In this document: positions 42,929-52,180 of the stretch, in pieces
Layout: the number at the start of each line of letters is the position of its first letter
How positions within the stretch are numbered: position 1 is the first letter of the stretch
Assembly (NCBI RefSeq): GCF_026339935.1
Contig: NZ_JAPEPX010000001.1
Span: 6,413,501 to 6,477,500 of the forward strand
Source of the DNA: Streptomyces sp. NBC_01551
GTDB lineage: Bacteria > Actinomycetota > Actinomycetes > Streptomycetales > Streptomycetaceae
Direction: 5' to 3'
Length of the DNA: 64,000 nt
Notes under the pieces: model-generated
The model's database searches: none
The model's input: the letters and a program-made list of their open reading frames with translations, nothing else
Told to the model about the DNA's origin: nothing
Position numbers and translations under genes: made by a program

Positions 42929-43270
42929 ATGGCGATGATTTTCGATGACTTTGGTCCCCGCCGGGAAGAGGCCGTAATCCTGATCTGGGGACATCCCTTC
43001 AACCGGTCGATGTGGACCCGCCAAGCGGCTGCCCCGAGTGGCGAAAGTCACCGGTTCAGCCTCCCTGACCTGCGACGATACGGAGGCGACCCGGCGTCGG
43101 CGGACAAGAGCCCAGCCGCCGGGCGGGCGGGCGGCCCCGGCGGGTTCCCCGGCCGCCCGGGCGTCGAACAGGCGGCCGTCGCAGGAGTGTCCAAGGGTGC
43201 GCGGGCCGACCGGGATCCCGCGTTGCGCCACCCGGGTCCGCCGGGGGCCGCGGAGGGCCGCTCGCAGGGC
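42929..43270 (+). pseudogene. Decayed alpha/beta-hydrolase gene fragment
   Basis: The frame from the ATG at 42929 reads MAMIFDDFGPRREEAVILIW-GHPFNRSMWTRQ, then HRFSLPDLRRYGGDPAS. This matches the N-terminal strands of epoxide-hydrolase-type proteins (HG-x-PFN-x-SMW ... ITPDLRGYGES), with the oxyanion His replaced by Trp. Later, EQAAVAGVSKGARADRDPALRHP resembles a broken nucleophile elbow (VAGVSKGG-x-VAMEFHRRHP). No functional C-terminal half follows; the frame runs into the next gene. The first ~120 bp are clearly lower in GC than neighbours. A dead remnant, possibly acquired. Confidence 0.6.
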
Positions 43271-43296
43271 CGGCGGCGCCTGAGATCATCGCGTCC

Positions 43297-43977
43297 ATGG
43301 ACATGGACGACGTACTGCGGCGACTGGCCTCCGTCGGGCCGTTCTTCGGCGTGCCGTACGGGAAGGAGCCGCCCGGCCCCGGGTTCCGGCCGCTCCGGGA
43401 GCTGTACGGGGAGCAACTCGGCCCTTACGTCATCGAGGTGGGCCGGCGGATCCGCAGCGGGTCCGGCCGGGTCGCCGCGTCCACCGCGCAGCTCGGGATC
43501 GCCTCGCGGCTGTGGTCGCTCGGCCTCGGCTGCGCCGCGCTGGCCGGGCGGGTGCCGGACCTGGGCGTCGACCGGGTGTGGTGGCGGCTGCCCGGCGCGG
43601 GCTCGCTGGAGCTGTGGCTGCCCGAGCCCGGGCCGGGGGCGCTGCCGGCCGCGGGGCTGGGGGAGAACGTGCTGGGCAACCTCGCGGTGCTGGACGCGGG
43701 GCTGCGCGAGCGGTTCGGGGTGTCGCCCCAGGTGCTGCGCGGAAACGCCGCGTCCGGGCTGGTCGGGGCTCTGCGGGTGCTGATCGACCGGGTTCCCGGC
43801 GGCCCGGCCGTCGCCCTGGCGGCGGACCTGCTGGCCGACGGCGGGCCCCTCGGGGGCACCGGGACCTTCGTCCACGAGGAGGGTCTCGGGGTGGCGTTCG
43901 TACGGCGCAGCTGCTGCCTCTACTACAAGGTGCCCGGCGGCGGGCTGTGCGGGGACTGCGTGCTGCGGACCAGGTGA
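43297..43977 (+). CDS. FhuF-like (2Fe-2S) siderophore-iron reductase
   Basis: 226 residues. Most of the chain is the FhuF-like helical domain (LRELYGEQLGPYVIEVGRRI; SRLWSLGLGCAALAGRVPDLG). The C-terminus carries the cluster motif SCCLYYKVPGGGLCGDC, i.e. CC-x10-C-x2-C, the four ligands of the [2Fe-2S] cluster in FhuF ferric-siderophore reductases. Cytosolic release of iron from siderophores is the expected role. No siderophore transport genes are adjacent. Confidence 0.9.
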   Translation: MDMDDVLRRLASVGPFFGVPYGKEPPGPGFRPLRELYGEQLGPYVIEVGRRIRSGSGRVAASTAQLGIASRLWSLGLGCAALAGRVPDLGVDRVWWRLPGAGSLELWLPEPGPGALPAAGLGENVLGNLAVLDAGLRERFGVSPQVLRGNAASGLVGALRVLIDRVPGGPAVALAADLLADGGPLGGTGTFVHEEGLGVAFVRRSCCLYYKVPGGGLCGDCVLRTR

Positions 43978-44051
43978 GCGGGGGGCCCGTTCGGAGCAGC
44001 GGCGGGTGTGGCGCGGCGCGGGCGGACAAGGCGGCTCCTACGGTCCCGAGC

Positions 44052-45479
44052 ATGACGTACGCCCGTACACCGCAGAACCAGCCCCCGACCGCGCTGTCGC
44101 GCCGCTCCGCCCTGACCGGGCTCGCCGCGACGGCGGGGGCCCTCGCCGTGGGCGGTGCCACCGCCTGTACCGCGGCCGCCACCCCCGGGCCGGCCGCGGC
44201 GACCGCAGCCGACCCCGACCCCACGCCCGGAGCCATGAAGCTGTTCGACGACCCCGGTTTCAACTTCGCCGGCCTGCTCGCCCTCGGCGCGGCCGGAATG
44301 AGGGCCTCCGAGGTGGGTGAGGTGCTGACCGCCGTCAACGCGATCAACGCGGCCGGCCTGTCCGAGCAGAGCTTCACCGAGGTCTTCCGCTCCTGGGGCG
44401 ACAAGCTCTCCGTGCCCCCGCCGGCGGCCGCCGCGGCCCGCGGCCAAGGGGAGGAGACCCCGTCGCAGACGCGCCGGTTCCGGTCGCTGCGCGCCGCCCA
44501 GTACTACGCCCAGGCCCTGTTCTTCGTCCTCGGCAGCGCGAAGCCCGGCGACGAGGAGGCGCTCTACCTGGCCGGGCGCCGGGCCTGGGACACCTTCGGC
44601 CGGCTGGGCTCCCCGGCCGCCGTCCAGGCGAAGATCCCGTACGAGAACACCCACCTGCCGGTCTGGTTCTTCACCCCCGACGGCCCGGCCGAGCCGCGCC
44701 CCACCGTGATCCTCACCAACGGCAGCGACGGCCAGAACGTCGACATGTGGACGTACGGGGTGTCCGCCGCCCTCGACCGGGGCTGGAACGCGCTCGTCTA
44801 CGACGGACCCGGCCAGGGCCGGCTGCTGTTCGTCGAGGAACGGATCTTCACCACCCGCTGGGAGCACGTGGTCACCCCGATCGTCGACTGGCTGGCCCGG
44901 CGCCAGGACGTGGACAGCGACCGGATCGCGCTCACCGGCCTCAGCATGGGCGGCAACCTCGTCGCCCGCGCCGCCGCCTTCGAGCACCGGCTCGCGGCCG
45001 TGGTCTGCGAGCCGGGCTGTGTCAGCCCCTGGCTCGGCTTCGACAAGGAGCTGCGCGACATCGTCACCGCCGACAAGGCGGAGACCAACCGGGTCTGGAA
45101 CGAGGAGGTCGTCCCGGAGCTGACGCCGAGCCTCGCCTACACCGTCAAGAAGAGGTTCGAGATCTTCTCGGTGGAGGCGCTGCGCGAGGCCCGCGCCGGC
45201 CGGGTGTTCAAGGACCTGTGGACCCCGGCGCAGGTGGCGATCGGCCTCGACGTCACCAAGGTGGTGCCGAGGATCAAGGCCCCGACGCTCGTCCTCGACT
45301 ACGACTTCGAGCAGTTCTACCCGGGCCAGCCGCGGCAGATGTACGACCTGCTGCGCACGCGCCGCGAGTACGTGAAACTGACGCAGGCCACCGGGGCGCA
45401 GTTGCACTGCTCCCCGATGGCCCCGCAGCAGCACTGCGACGTCGTGTTCGACTGGCTCACCGACGTCCTGCGGCGCTAG
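44052..45479 (+). CDS. Tat-exported alpha/beta hydrolase (DUF1100/FrsA-like)
   Basis: 475 residues. Twin-arginine signal SRRSALTGLAATAGALAVGG ending in TAC, possibly a lipoprotein. An unusual helical N-terminal domain (about 60-190) precedes the hydrolase core: PTVILTNGSDGQNVDMW, VYDGPGQGRL (the Asp-Gly-Pro-Gly-x-Gly motif of the FrsA/2,6-dihydropseudooxynicotine hydrolase group), nucleophile GLSMGG and a late Asp (LVLDYDFEQF) and His (QHCDVVF). Probably hydrolyses a C-C or ester bond in a small molecule. Convergent with the S8 protease with a 7-bp gap. Confidence 0.88.
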   Translation: MTYARTPQNQPPTALSRRSALTGLAATAGALAVGGATACTAAATPGPAAATAADPDPTPGAMKLFDDPGFNFAGLLALGAAGMRASEVGEVLTAVNAINAAGLSEQSFTEVFRSWGDKLSVPPPAAAAARGQGEETPSQTRRFRSLRAAQYYAQALFFVLGSAKPGDEEALYLAGRRAWDTFGRLGSPAAVQAKIPYENTHLPVWFFTPDGPAEPRPTVILTNGSDGQNVDMWTYGVSAALDRGWNALVYDGPGQGRLLFVEERIFTTRWEHVVTPIVDWLARRQDVDSDRIALTGLSMGGNLVARAAAFEHRLAAVVCEPGCVSPWLGFDKELRDIVTADKAETNRVWNEEVVPELTPSLAYTVKKRFEIFSVEALREARAGRVFKDLWTPAQVAIGLDVTKVVPRIKAPTLVLDYDFEQFYPGQPRQMYDLLRTRREYVKLTQATGAQLHCSPMAPQQHCDVVFDWLTDVLRR

Positions 45480-45486
45480 TCACCCG

Positions 45487-47298
45487 CTAGAACGTGAGGT
45501 TCCAGGCGTCGATCTTGCCGGTGTCGCCGCCCGCGTTGTCGTTCACGCGGAGCTTCCAGGTGCCGTTCGCGGCCTCGGAGGAGGCGTTGACGGTGTAGAC
45601 GGTGTTGATGTTGTCGGTGCTCCCGCCGGCCCGGTTGTGGACGGTGTAGACCGTGCCGTCGGGGGCCACCAGGTCGACCTTGAGGTCGCCGATGTAGGTG
45701 TGGACGATGTTCACGCCGACCTTGAGGGTGGCCGGGGCGTTGCCGGTGACACCGCTGACGGTGATCGGGCTCTCCACGGTGGTGTTGTCGCCGATGGCGA
45801 AGTCACCGGTGTTCTCGAAGAACTTCCCGGGCGGCGGGGTGGCGCCGACCGCCTTGAGGGCGTCGACCTGGCCCTCGCCGAAGAAGGAGTTGTTGGCCGC
45901 GGTGCCGGTGCAGCGGTTGTCCGACGGGCAGGCGATGTCGTTGGCCTGGGTGGCCAGCTTGTCGCGCATCTGCGCCGGGGTGATGCCCGGGTTGGCGCTG
46001 GCGAGCAGCGCCGCGACGCCCGCGACGTGCGGAGTGGCCATCGACGTACCGCTCTTGGTGCCGTACTTGCCGCCCGGCAGGGTGGAGTAGACGTCGCTGC
46101 CCGGGGCCGCCACGTCGATGACGCCCGAGCCGAAGTTGGAGAACGAGGCCTTCGTGGTGCCGGTGCCGTTCGCCGCGACGGTGACGACGCCAGGGAGCTC
46201 GGTCGGGATGTCGAGGCAGGCGTTGGTGATGGTGCGGGTGACCGGGGTCGAGTCGTTCGGGCTCGCGGTGTCGGTCGTCTTGTGGGCGAGGTCGTAGTTC
46301 TCGTTGCCCGCCGCGGCGATCTGGAGCGAGCCCTTGCTCTCCGCGTACTCCTGGGCGCGCTTGACGCCCTCGATGATGGCGGCCTGGTCGATGTTGTCGG
46401 GGCAGTTGAACTGCCACGGGTCCGTGTAGTAGCTGTTGTTGGTGACCTTGAAGCCGTGGTCACCGGCCCACACGAAGCCGCAGATGGTGTTCTCGGCGAA
46501 GAAGAACGAGTTGCCCGGCTCGGCGACGCGGACCGCGGAGATCTTCACGCCCGGGGCCACGCCGACGACGCCCTTGCCGTTCTTGGCCGCGGCGATGGTG
46601 CCCGCGACGTGGGTGCCGTGGGTGTCCACGTCCCGCCAGGCGCCGGTGCGGGTGTCCGCCTTGCCGTAGGCGCAGGAGACGGAGTCGGCCGCGTTGAAGT
46701 TCGGCGCGAGGTCCTGGTGCTGGTCGTCCACGCCGGTGTCCAGGACGCCGACCTTGACGGAGGCGGAGCCGGTGGTGACGGCCCAGGCCTGGTCGGCCTT
46801 GATCTGGCTCATGTCGGCGCGGACCGGCTCGCCGGAACCGGTGGCGGACTGCGCCGGGTTGGCGGGCAGGGCCGGGTTGTAGGCGTCGGCGGGGACGTCC
46901 GAGGTACGGGTGGCGCCGACCTTCTGGACCCCGGAGACCCCGCGCATCGTGGTGGCGAAGGTGGAGGAGGTCGAGTGGGCGACGATCACGCCGATGGCGT
47001 CGTAGGCCGAGAAGACCGTACCGCCGTTGGCGGTGATGGCCGAGCGGACGGCCGTGCTGTCACCGGGGGCGGTGATCACGAGGTAGGCGCGCGTGCCGGC
47101 AACCCAGGTCGCACTCTGGGAAGTCGGCGCGGCGGCCTTGGCGGTGGCCGGGGCCTTGGCGACCGAGGCGGGGGCCCCGGACGGGGAGACGGGGGCGGTG
47201 CCGGCGAGCGCGGCGGGGGCCCCGAAGGCGAGTGCGGCGCCGAGCGTGGCGGCCAGCACGAGGGTACGTCGAGGTCGGCTGGATATGTGGGGTATCAA
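45487..47298 (-). CDS. Secreted S8 subtilisin-like protease with P/homoB domain
   Basis: 603 residues from a TTG start five bases after GGAGG; the open frame continues upstream but without a signal-like start. Signal peptide to about 33, then an Ala/Pro linker and inhibitor-I9-like propeptide (ADSTAV...AYDAIGVIVAHS). Catalytic triad in VLDTGVDD (Asp), THGTHVAGT (His) and SGTSMATPHVAG (Ser), with the oxyanion Asn in AAAGNENYD. The C-terminal ~115 residues form a proprotein-convertase P-domain (VNIVHTYIGDLKVDLVAPDGTVY, then LRVNDNAGGDTGKIDAWNLTF). Extracellular protease. Confidence 0.95.
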   Translation of the reverse strand: MIPHISSRPRRTLVLAATLGAALAFGAPAALAGTAPVSPSGAPASVAKAPATAKAAAPTSQSATWVAGTRAYLVITAPGDSTAVRSAITANGGTVFSAYDAIGVIVAHSTSSTFATTMRGVSGVQKVGATRTSDVPADAYNPALPANPAQSATGSGEPVRADMSQIKADQAWAVTTGSASVKVGVLDTGVDDQHQDLAPNFNAADSVSCAYGKADTRTGAWRDVDTHGTHVAGTIAAAKNGKGVVGVAPGVKISAVRVAEPGNSFFFAENTICGFVWAGDHGFKVTNNSYYTDPWQFNCPDNIDQAAIIEGVKRAQEYAESKGSLQIAAAGNENYDLAHKTTDTASPNDSTPVTRTITNACLDIPTELPGVVTVAANGTGTTKASFSNFGSGVIDVAAPGSDVYSTLPGGKYGTKSGTSMATPHVAGVAALLASANPGITPAQMRDKLATQANDIACPSDNRCTGTAANNSFFGEGQVDALKAVGATPPPGKFFENTGDFAIGDNTTVESPITVSGVTGNAPATLKVGVNIVHTYIGDLKVDLVAPDGTVYTVHNRAGGSTDNINTVYTVNASSEAANGTWKLRVNDNAGGDTGKIDAWNLTF

Positions 47299-47481
47299 TG
47301 CGTCCTCCGAAGACGGCCCGGCGTCGCTGGTGGCAGCTACCGGGCCGTACGAAACGAGTGGTGGACGCAAGATGTCAGACGTGTGCCCGGCTAGGGAAGT
47401 ACCTTTTACCGCAGGACTCTTCGTCGGCCGTTGGCTGAAAATCGCCTATGGGTGGGCGGGGTGGACCGGGGCCGGACGAGT

Positions 47482-47532
47482 GGGGCCGGCCGGGCTGGGC
47501 ACCGTGGGGGCGAGCCCTGCCCGACCGGCCCG
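47482..47532 (-). terminator. Hairpin terminator after the dicarboxylate transporter
   Basis: GGGCCGGCCGGGCTG-type arm at ~47483-47497 pairs, with two mismatches, with the ~47518-47532 arm, across a 20-nt loop. It lies ~20 bp past the dctA stop and before the S8 protease. Confidence 0.55.
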
Positions 47533-47553
47533 TGCGGGCGCTCCGGCCGCGAC

Positions 47554-48924
47554 CTAGGCCGGTACGCCGTCCTTGGGGGTGGCCGGCTGGACGGGCACGG
47601 GAGCTGCGGTCTCCTCCTCGGCCGCCGTGCCGTGGCCGTCGTCCAGCAGCGTGGTCTCGTCGAACGGGACGCGGCCCGCGAGGACTTCGGCGGCCCGCGC
47701 CCGGTCGAACTCCTTCGTCCACGTCCCGATCAGCACCGTCGCGACCGCGTTCCCGGCGAAGTTCGTCAGCGCCCGGGCCTCGCTCATGAACCGGTCGATG
47801 CCCACGATCAGGCCGACCCCGTCGACGAGTTCCGGGCGGTGCGACTGGAGCCCGCCGGCCAGGGTGGCCAGACCCGCGCCGGTGACCCCGGCCGCGCCCT
47901 TCGAGGCCACGATCATGAACAGCAGCAGCGAGATCTGCTCGCCGATGGCCAGCGGCTTGCCCATCGCCTCCGCGATGAACAGCGAGGACATCGTCAGGTA
48001 GATCGCGGTCCCGTCCAGGTTGAACGAGTAGCCCGTCGGCACCGTGATGCCGACCACCGGCTTGGAGACCCCGAGGTGCTCCATCTTGGCGATCAGCCGC
48101 GGCAGCGCCGACTCCGACGAGGAGGTGGAGAGGATCAGCAGGAACTCGCGGCCCAGGTAGCGCAGCAGCGCGAACACGCTGACCCCCGTACACACCCGCA
48201 GCAGCGTGCCCAGCACCACGAACACGAACAGCAGACAGGTCGTGTAGAAGCCGATCATGATGACGGCCAGCGACTTCAGGGCGTCGATGCCCGTCGCCCC
48301 GACCACCGCCGCGATCGCGCCGAACGCGCCCACCGGGGCCGCCCACATGATCATCGCGAGGACCCGGAACACCAGCTTCTGTACATGGCCGATCCCGCGC
48401 AGCAGCGGCTCGCCCGCCGTGCCCATGGCCTGGAGCGCGAACCCGCACAGCAGCGCCACCAGCAGCGTCTGGAGCACCTGGCCCCCGGTGAACGCGGAGA
48501 CCAGCGTCGTCGGGATGATCGCCAGCAGGAACTCCGGCGTGCTCTGCGCCCCGCCCGCCTTGGCCTGCGCCTCGCCCGCGCTCCGCGCGGCCTCGGTGAG
48601 GTGCAGCCCGCTGCCCGGCTCCAGCAGGTTCCCGACCACCAGCCCGATCGCCAGGGCGACCGTCGACATGACCATGAAGTAGCCGAGGGCGAGCCCGCCC
48701 ACGGCCCCGACCTTGGCCGCCTTGCGCACCGACCCGATGCCCAGCACGATCGTGCAGAAGATCACGGGCGAGATCATCATCTTGATGAGGTTCACGAAGC
48801 CGGTGCCCAGCGGCTTGAGTTCGACGGCCACGCCGGGCGCGGCGAAGCCGACGGCGATGCCGAGCAGTACCGCGCCGATCACCGCGATGTAGAGATAATG
48901 GGTCTTGTCGCGTCTGGCGGCCAC
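47554..48924 (-). CDS. dctA: C4-dicarboxylate/proton (cation) symporter DctA
   Basis: 456 residues from a GTG with AGGAGG ribosome site. DAACS/SLC1 family: eight transmembrane helices and two re-entrant loops. Serine-rich loop LSTSSSESALPRL, the SFNLDGTAIYL stretch of helix 7 and ASKGAAGVTGAG of re-entrant loop 2 are diagnostic for DctA. Imports succinate, fumarate and malate. Divergent from a CitA/DcuS-type kinase and regulator 106 bp away, the classical arrangement for dicarboxylate-induced dctA. Confidence 0.95.
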   Translation of the reverse strand: MAARRDKTHYLYIAVIGAVLLGIAVGFAAPGVAVELKPLGTGFVNLIKMMISPVIFCTIVLGIGSVRKAAKVGAVGGLALGYFMVMSTVALAIGLVVGNLLEPGSGLHLTEAARSAGEAQAKAGGAQSTPEFLLAIIPTTLVSAFTGGQVLQTLLVALLCGFALQAMGTAGEPLLRGIGHVQKLVFRVLAMIMWAAPVGAFGAIAAVVGATGIDALKSLAVIMIGFYTTCLLFVFVVLGTLLRVCTGVSVFALLRYLGREFLLILSTSSSESALPRLIAKMEHLGVSKPVVGITVPTGYSFNLDGTAIYLTMSSLFIAEAMGKPLAIGEQISLLLFMIVASKGAAGVTGAGLATLAGGLQSHRPELVDGVGLIVGIDRFMSEARALTNFAGNAVATVLIGTWTKEFDRARAAEVLAGRVPFDETTLLDDGHGTAAEEETAAPVPVQPATPKDGVPA

Positions 48925-48972
48925 GATGCCTCCTGGTGGTGAATACGTTCCGGGAGACCATGGCCCGCCGCT

Positions 48973-48986
48973 GTGACCCCGGTCAC
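48973..48986. promoter_or_regulatory. Palindrome in dctA/dcuS intergenic region
   Basis: GTGACC-CC-GGTCAC, a perfect 6-2-6 palindrome roughly midway between the divergent dctA and sensor kinase starts, therefore a candidate operator for the response regulator. Confidence 0.45.
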
Positions 48987-49029
48987 CCTTGCGTTCATTG
49001 AGTTCATGGCCGGGTACACACTGAACTCC

Positions 49030-50679
49030 ATGTTCCGTTTGCCTCGGCCGCCGCGCAGTCTCGCCGGCCAGCTGTTCGCCATGCAGGTGCTGGTCGTCGC
49101 CGTGGTCGTCGCCGGCTGCGCCGTCTTCGCGTTCGCGACCGCCCGCGGCCAGGCCGAGGACGCCGCCCGGCGCCAGGCCGGGGCGGTGGCGCGCTCCGTC
49201 GCCGACTCCCCGAACGTCCTCGCGGCGGTACGGGGGGCGGCGCGCGCCGCCGGTCCCGCGGCGGGTGCCTCGCCCGGTGCGTCGGCCGCCGTCGCTTCGG
49301 CCGACACCTCGGCGGCGCTCCAGCCCTACGCGGAGCGGGTGCGTGCCGACTCCGGCGTGGACTTCGTGACGATCATGGCCCCGGACGGGCGGCGCTGGAC
49401 CCACCCCGACCCGCGCCGCATCGGCGAGCGCTTCCTGGGCAACACCGGGCCCGCCCTGCGCGGCGAGACCTTCAGCGAGACCTACACCGGCACCCTCGGC
49501 CCCTCGATCCGCGTGGTCACCCCGGTGACCGACGACGGCCGGGTGATCGGCATGGTCAGCGCCGGGATCACGGTCCGCGTGATCAGCGCCCGGCTGGCCG
49601 AGCAGCTCTCCGTCCTCGCCTGGGTCGCGGGCGGCGCCCTCGCCCTCGGCGGAGCGGGCACGTACGTGGTCAACGCCCGGCTGAGGCGGCACACCCACGG
49701 CATGAACGCCGCCGAGCTGAGCCGGATGTACGACTACCACCAGGCGGCCCTGCACGGCGTGCGCGAGGGACTGCTCATGCTCGACGGCCAGCGCCGGATC
49801 ACCCTCATCAACGACGCGGGCCGCGAACTCCTCGGGCTGGAGGGGGAGTTCAAGGGCTCGGGCGTCGCGGAGCTCGGGCTGCCCGCGCCCCTGACGGGCG
49901 CCCTGCTCGCCGACCGGCCCCGGGTGGACGAGGTGCACCTGAGCGCCGACCGGGTGCTCGTCGTCAACAGCTCGCCCGTCGCGGGCGGCGGCCGCCGCGG
50001 CACCGTCGTGACCCTGCGCGACCACACCGAACTCCAGTCGCTCACCGGGGAGCTGGACCACGAGCGGGGGTTCACGCAGGCCCTGCGCTCCCAGGCCCAC
50101 GAGGCGGCCAACCGGCTCCACACCGTGGTCTCCCTCATCGAACTGGGCCGCGCGCAGGAGGCGGTGGAGTTCGCCACCGCCGAACTGGAGCTGGCCCAGG
50201 CCCTCACCGACGAGGTGGTCACCGCCGTCGGGGAACCGGTGCTGGTGGCGCTGCTGCTGGGGAAGGCCGCCCAAGCGCACGAGCGGGGGGTCGAGCTGGT
50301 CGTCACACCGGACAGCAGCGCGGTCGACGGCCGCACCGGGGCCTTGCCGGCCCGCGACCTCGTCACGGTGCTCGGCAACCTGGTGGACAACGCCGTCGAC
50401 GCGCTCACCGGCGTGCCCGGCGGCCGGATCTCGGTGACCGTACGGGCCGAGGAGGAAGGGCTGCTGATCCGCGTCGCCGACAACGGGCCGGGGCTGCCCG
50501 AGGGCGAGGACGTGTTCCGGCGCGGCTGGTCGGGCAAGGGTGAGGGGCGCGGCCTCGGCCTCGCCCTGGTGCGCCAGGTGGCCCACCGGCACGGCGGCGG
50601 CGCGGAGGCCGCCCCGCGCGCGGAGGGCGGCGCGGAGTTCACCGTACGACTGCCGATGCGCGGGGAGGCGGGGGCATGA
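49030..50679 (+). CDS. CitA/DcuS-type sensor histidine kinase
   Basis: 549 residues from the ATG giving MFRLPRPPRS; a GTG at 48973 and an ATG at 49006 extend the frame but lack a family match. Two transmembrane helices (about 18-40 and 190-212) bracket an extracytoplasmic sCache/PAS-like sensor with DFVTIMAPDGRRWTHPDPRRIGERF, the citrate/dicarboxylate-binding pattern. A cytoplasmic PAS (GVREGLLMLDGQRRITLIND), the SpoB-type H-box SQAHEAANRLHTVVSL and HATPase with NLVDNAVDAL and DNGPGLP follow. Senses C4-dicarboxylates or citrate. Confidence 0.93.
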   Translation: MFRLPRPPRSLAGQLFAMQVLVVAVVVAGCAVFAFATARGQAEDAARRQAGAVARSVADSPNVLAAVRGAARAAGPAAGASPGASAAVASADTSAALQPYAERVRADSGVDFVTIMAPDGRRWTHPDPRRIGERFLGNTGPALRGETFSETYTGTLGPSIRVVTPVTDDGRVIGMVSAGITVRVISARLAEQLSVLAWVAGGALALGGAGTYVVNARLRRHTHGMNAAELSRMYDYHQAALHGVREGLLMLDGQRRITLINDAGRELLGLEGEFKGSGVAELGLPAPLTGALLADRPRVDEVHLSADRVLVVNSSPVAGGGRRGTVVTLRDHTELQSLTGELDHERGFTQALRSQAHEAANRLHTVVSLIELGRAQEAVEFATAELELAQALTDEVVTAVGEPVLVALLLGKAAQAHERGVELVVTPDSSAVDGRTGALPARDLVTVLGNLVDNAVDALTGVPGGRISVTVRAEEEGLLIRVADNGPGLPEGEDVFRRGWSGKGEGRGLGLALVRQVAHRHGGGAEAAPRAEGGAEFTVRLPMRGEAGA

Positions 50680-51377
50680 GCGCGCCCGAGGTGCGGGTCC
50701 TGGTCGTCGAGGACGACCCCGTCGCCGCCGACGCGCACGCGCTCTACGTCGGCCGGGTGCCGGGGTTCACCGCCGTCGGCGCGGTGCACTCGCTGGCCGA
50801 GGCCACCCGGGTGCTGGAGCGGACCCGGGTCGACCTGCTGCTGCTCGACCTGACCCTGCCCGACGGGCACGGGCTGCGCTTCGCCCGGGGGCTGCGGGCC
50901 GCCGGGCACCCCGTCGACGTGATCGTGGTGACCTCGGCGCGGGACCTGGCGGTGGTCCGCGAGAGCGTCTCGCTCGGCGTCGTGCAGTACGTGCTGAAGC
51001 CGTTCGCCTTCCCGACCCTGCGCGAACGGCTCCTGCGGTATGCCGAGTTCCGCGCGACGGCGGGCGAGGCGGCAGGCCAGGACGACGTGGACCGGGCCCT
51101 CGCGGCGCTGCGCGCGCCCGGCCCCGCCGAGCTCCCCAAAGGCCTCAGCGCGCCGACCCTGGACAGGGTCGCCGCGCTGCTGCGGGCCGCGCCCGAGGGA
51201 CTGACCGCCGCCGGGGCGGCCGAGGCGGCCGGGATCTCCCGGATCACCGCCCGGCGCTACCTGGAGCACCTGGTGGACACCGGCCGCGCCGACCGCACCC
51301 CCCGGTACGGTCAGGTGGGCCGGCCCGAACTGCACTACCGCTGGCTGGCCGCCGCCGGTTCGGTGTCGAAGGTGTAG
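50676..51377 (+). CDS. CitB/DcuR-type response regulator
   Basis: 233 residues, ATGA-coupled to the kinase. Receiver with VEDDPVAADAH, phosphorylated Asp in LLLLDLTLPDG, VVTSA and KPF. The C-terminal DNA-binding domain is winged-HTH type (LTAAGAAEAAGISRITARRYLEHLVDTGRA), as in DcuR/CitB regulators. Probably activates dctA in response to external dicarboxylates. Its last 43 bp overlap the 3' end of the convergent tyrosinase gene. Confidence 0.93.
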   Translation: MSAPEVRVLVVEDDPVAADAHALYVGRVPGFTAVGAVHSLAEATRVLERTRVDLLLLDLTLPDGHGLRFARGLRAAGHPVDVIVVTSARDLAVVRESVSLGVVQYVLKPFAFPTLRERLLRYAEFRATAGEAAGQDDVDRALAALRAPGPAELPKGLSAPTLDRVAALLRAAPEGLTAAGAAEAAGISRITARRYLEHLVDTGRADRTPRYGQVGRPELHYRWLAAAGSVSKV

Positions 51378-52180
51378 AACTTGCGGTGGTCCAGCATGTC
51401 CGCCGGGGTCACGTCGTTCCACGGCCGCATGGTGTCGTTCAGGTCCACCACGTTCGCGGTGCCCGCCGCCGGCAGGTACGTGGAGCGCGGGTTGCGGGCC
51501 TGCCAGTCGGCCCACAGCTTGTCGACGTAGGCGTGGTGCATCCAGAACACCGGGTCGTTGGGGGAGACCCCGGTCGCCATCTGGCCGCCGACCCACACGT
51601 GCACCCGGTTGTGCAGGTTGGCGCCGCGCCAGCCCTCCAGGTTGTTGCGGAAGCCGTTCGAGGAACTGTTCCACGGGGCCATGTCGTAGACCGGCATGGC
51701 GAGGACGGCGTCCACCTCGGCCTTGGTGGGCAGCTGGGCCACGCCCGTGCCGAGCGCGCGCCGCAGGTAGTTGCGGCCGTCCACGCGGACGTTGATGTCC
51801 CACTTGCCCGTCGCGTACGCGAACGGGCCGTCGGTGACCTGGCCGTCGCGGGCCCGGCCGGTGCCGCCGAGGAAGTCGGCGGCCCACAGGGAGGCGCGGG
51901 CGGTGCGGTCCACGGTCCAGTCCCAGTAGGGGAGCGTGACCTTGGCGTCGACCTTCTGCAGCTCCGCCTCGAACTCCAGGAGGAAGCGGCGGTGCCAGGG
52001 CAGGAAGGACGGCGATCTGTGGCCGACGCGGTCGCCCGAGTCGGTGTCGCTCATGATGAACCCGTTGTGGGTGGTGACGAAGCGGTCGTAGCTGCCGTTG
52101 CGCTTGAGTTCGAGGAGCGCGTTGGTGAAGGCGCGCTTCTCCTCGGTGGTCAGCGTGGCCTGGTTCTTGCGCACGGTCAT
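51335..52180 (-). CDS. melC2: Tyrosinase MelC2, second copy
   Basis: 281 residues, coupled to its melC1 by an ATGA overlap. All six copper ligands are at canonical Streptomyces positions: His38, His54, His63 ([12 protein letters not shown]) and His190, His194 ([10 protein letters not shown]), His216 (FWMHHAYVD). Closer to the standard secreted tyrosinase than the first copy, which has a 7-residue insert. Its stop lies inside the response-regulator gene of the opposite strand, so the two convergent genes overlap by 43 bp. Confidence 0.95.
   Translation of the reverse strand: MTVRKNQATLTTEEKRAFTNALLELKRNGSYDRFVTTHNGFIMSDTDSGDRVGHRSPSFLPWHRRFLLEFEAELQKVDAKVTLPYWDWTVDRTARASLWAADFLGGTGRARDGQVTDGPFAYATGKWDINVRVDGRNYLRRALGTGVAQLPTKAEVDAVLAMPVYDMAPWNSSSNGFRNNLEGWRGANLHNRVHVWVGGQMATGVSPNDPVFWMHHAYVDKLWADWQARNPRSTYLPAAGTANVVDLNDTMRPWNDVTPADMLDHRKFYTFDTEPAAASQR

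Noticed and set aside
13888..43430. TTA codons (bldA control)
   Set aside because: The TTA/TAA strings I noticed inside genes (for example near 13890, 25478, 38519, 42657, 43424, 55257) are all out of frame. I did not check every codon, so no claim is made.
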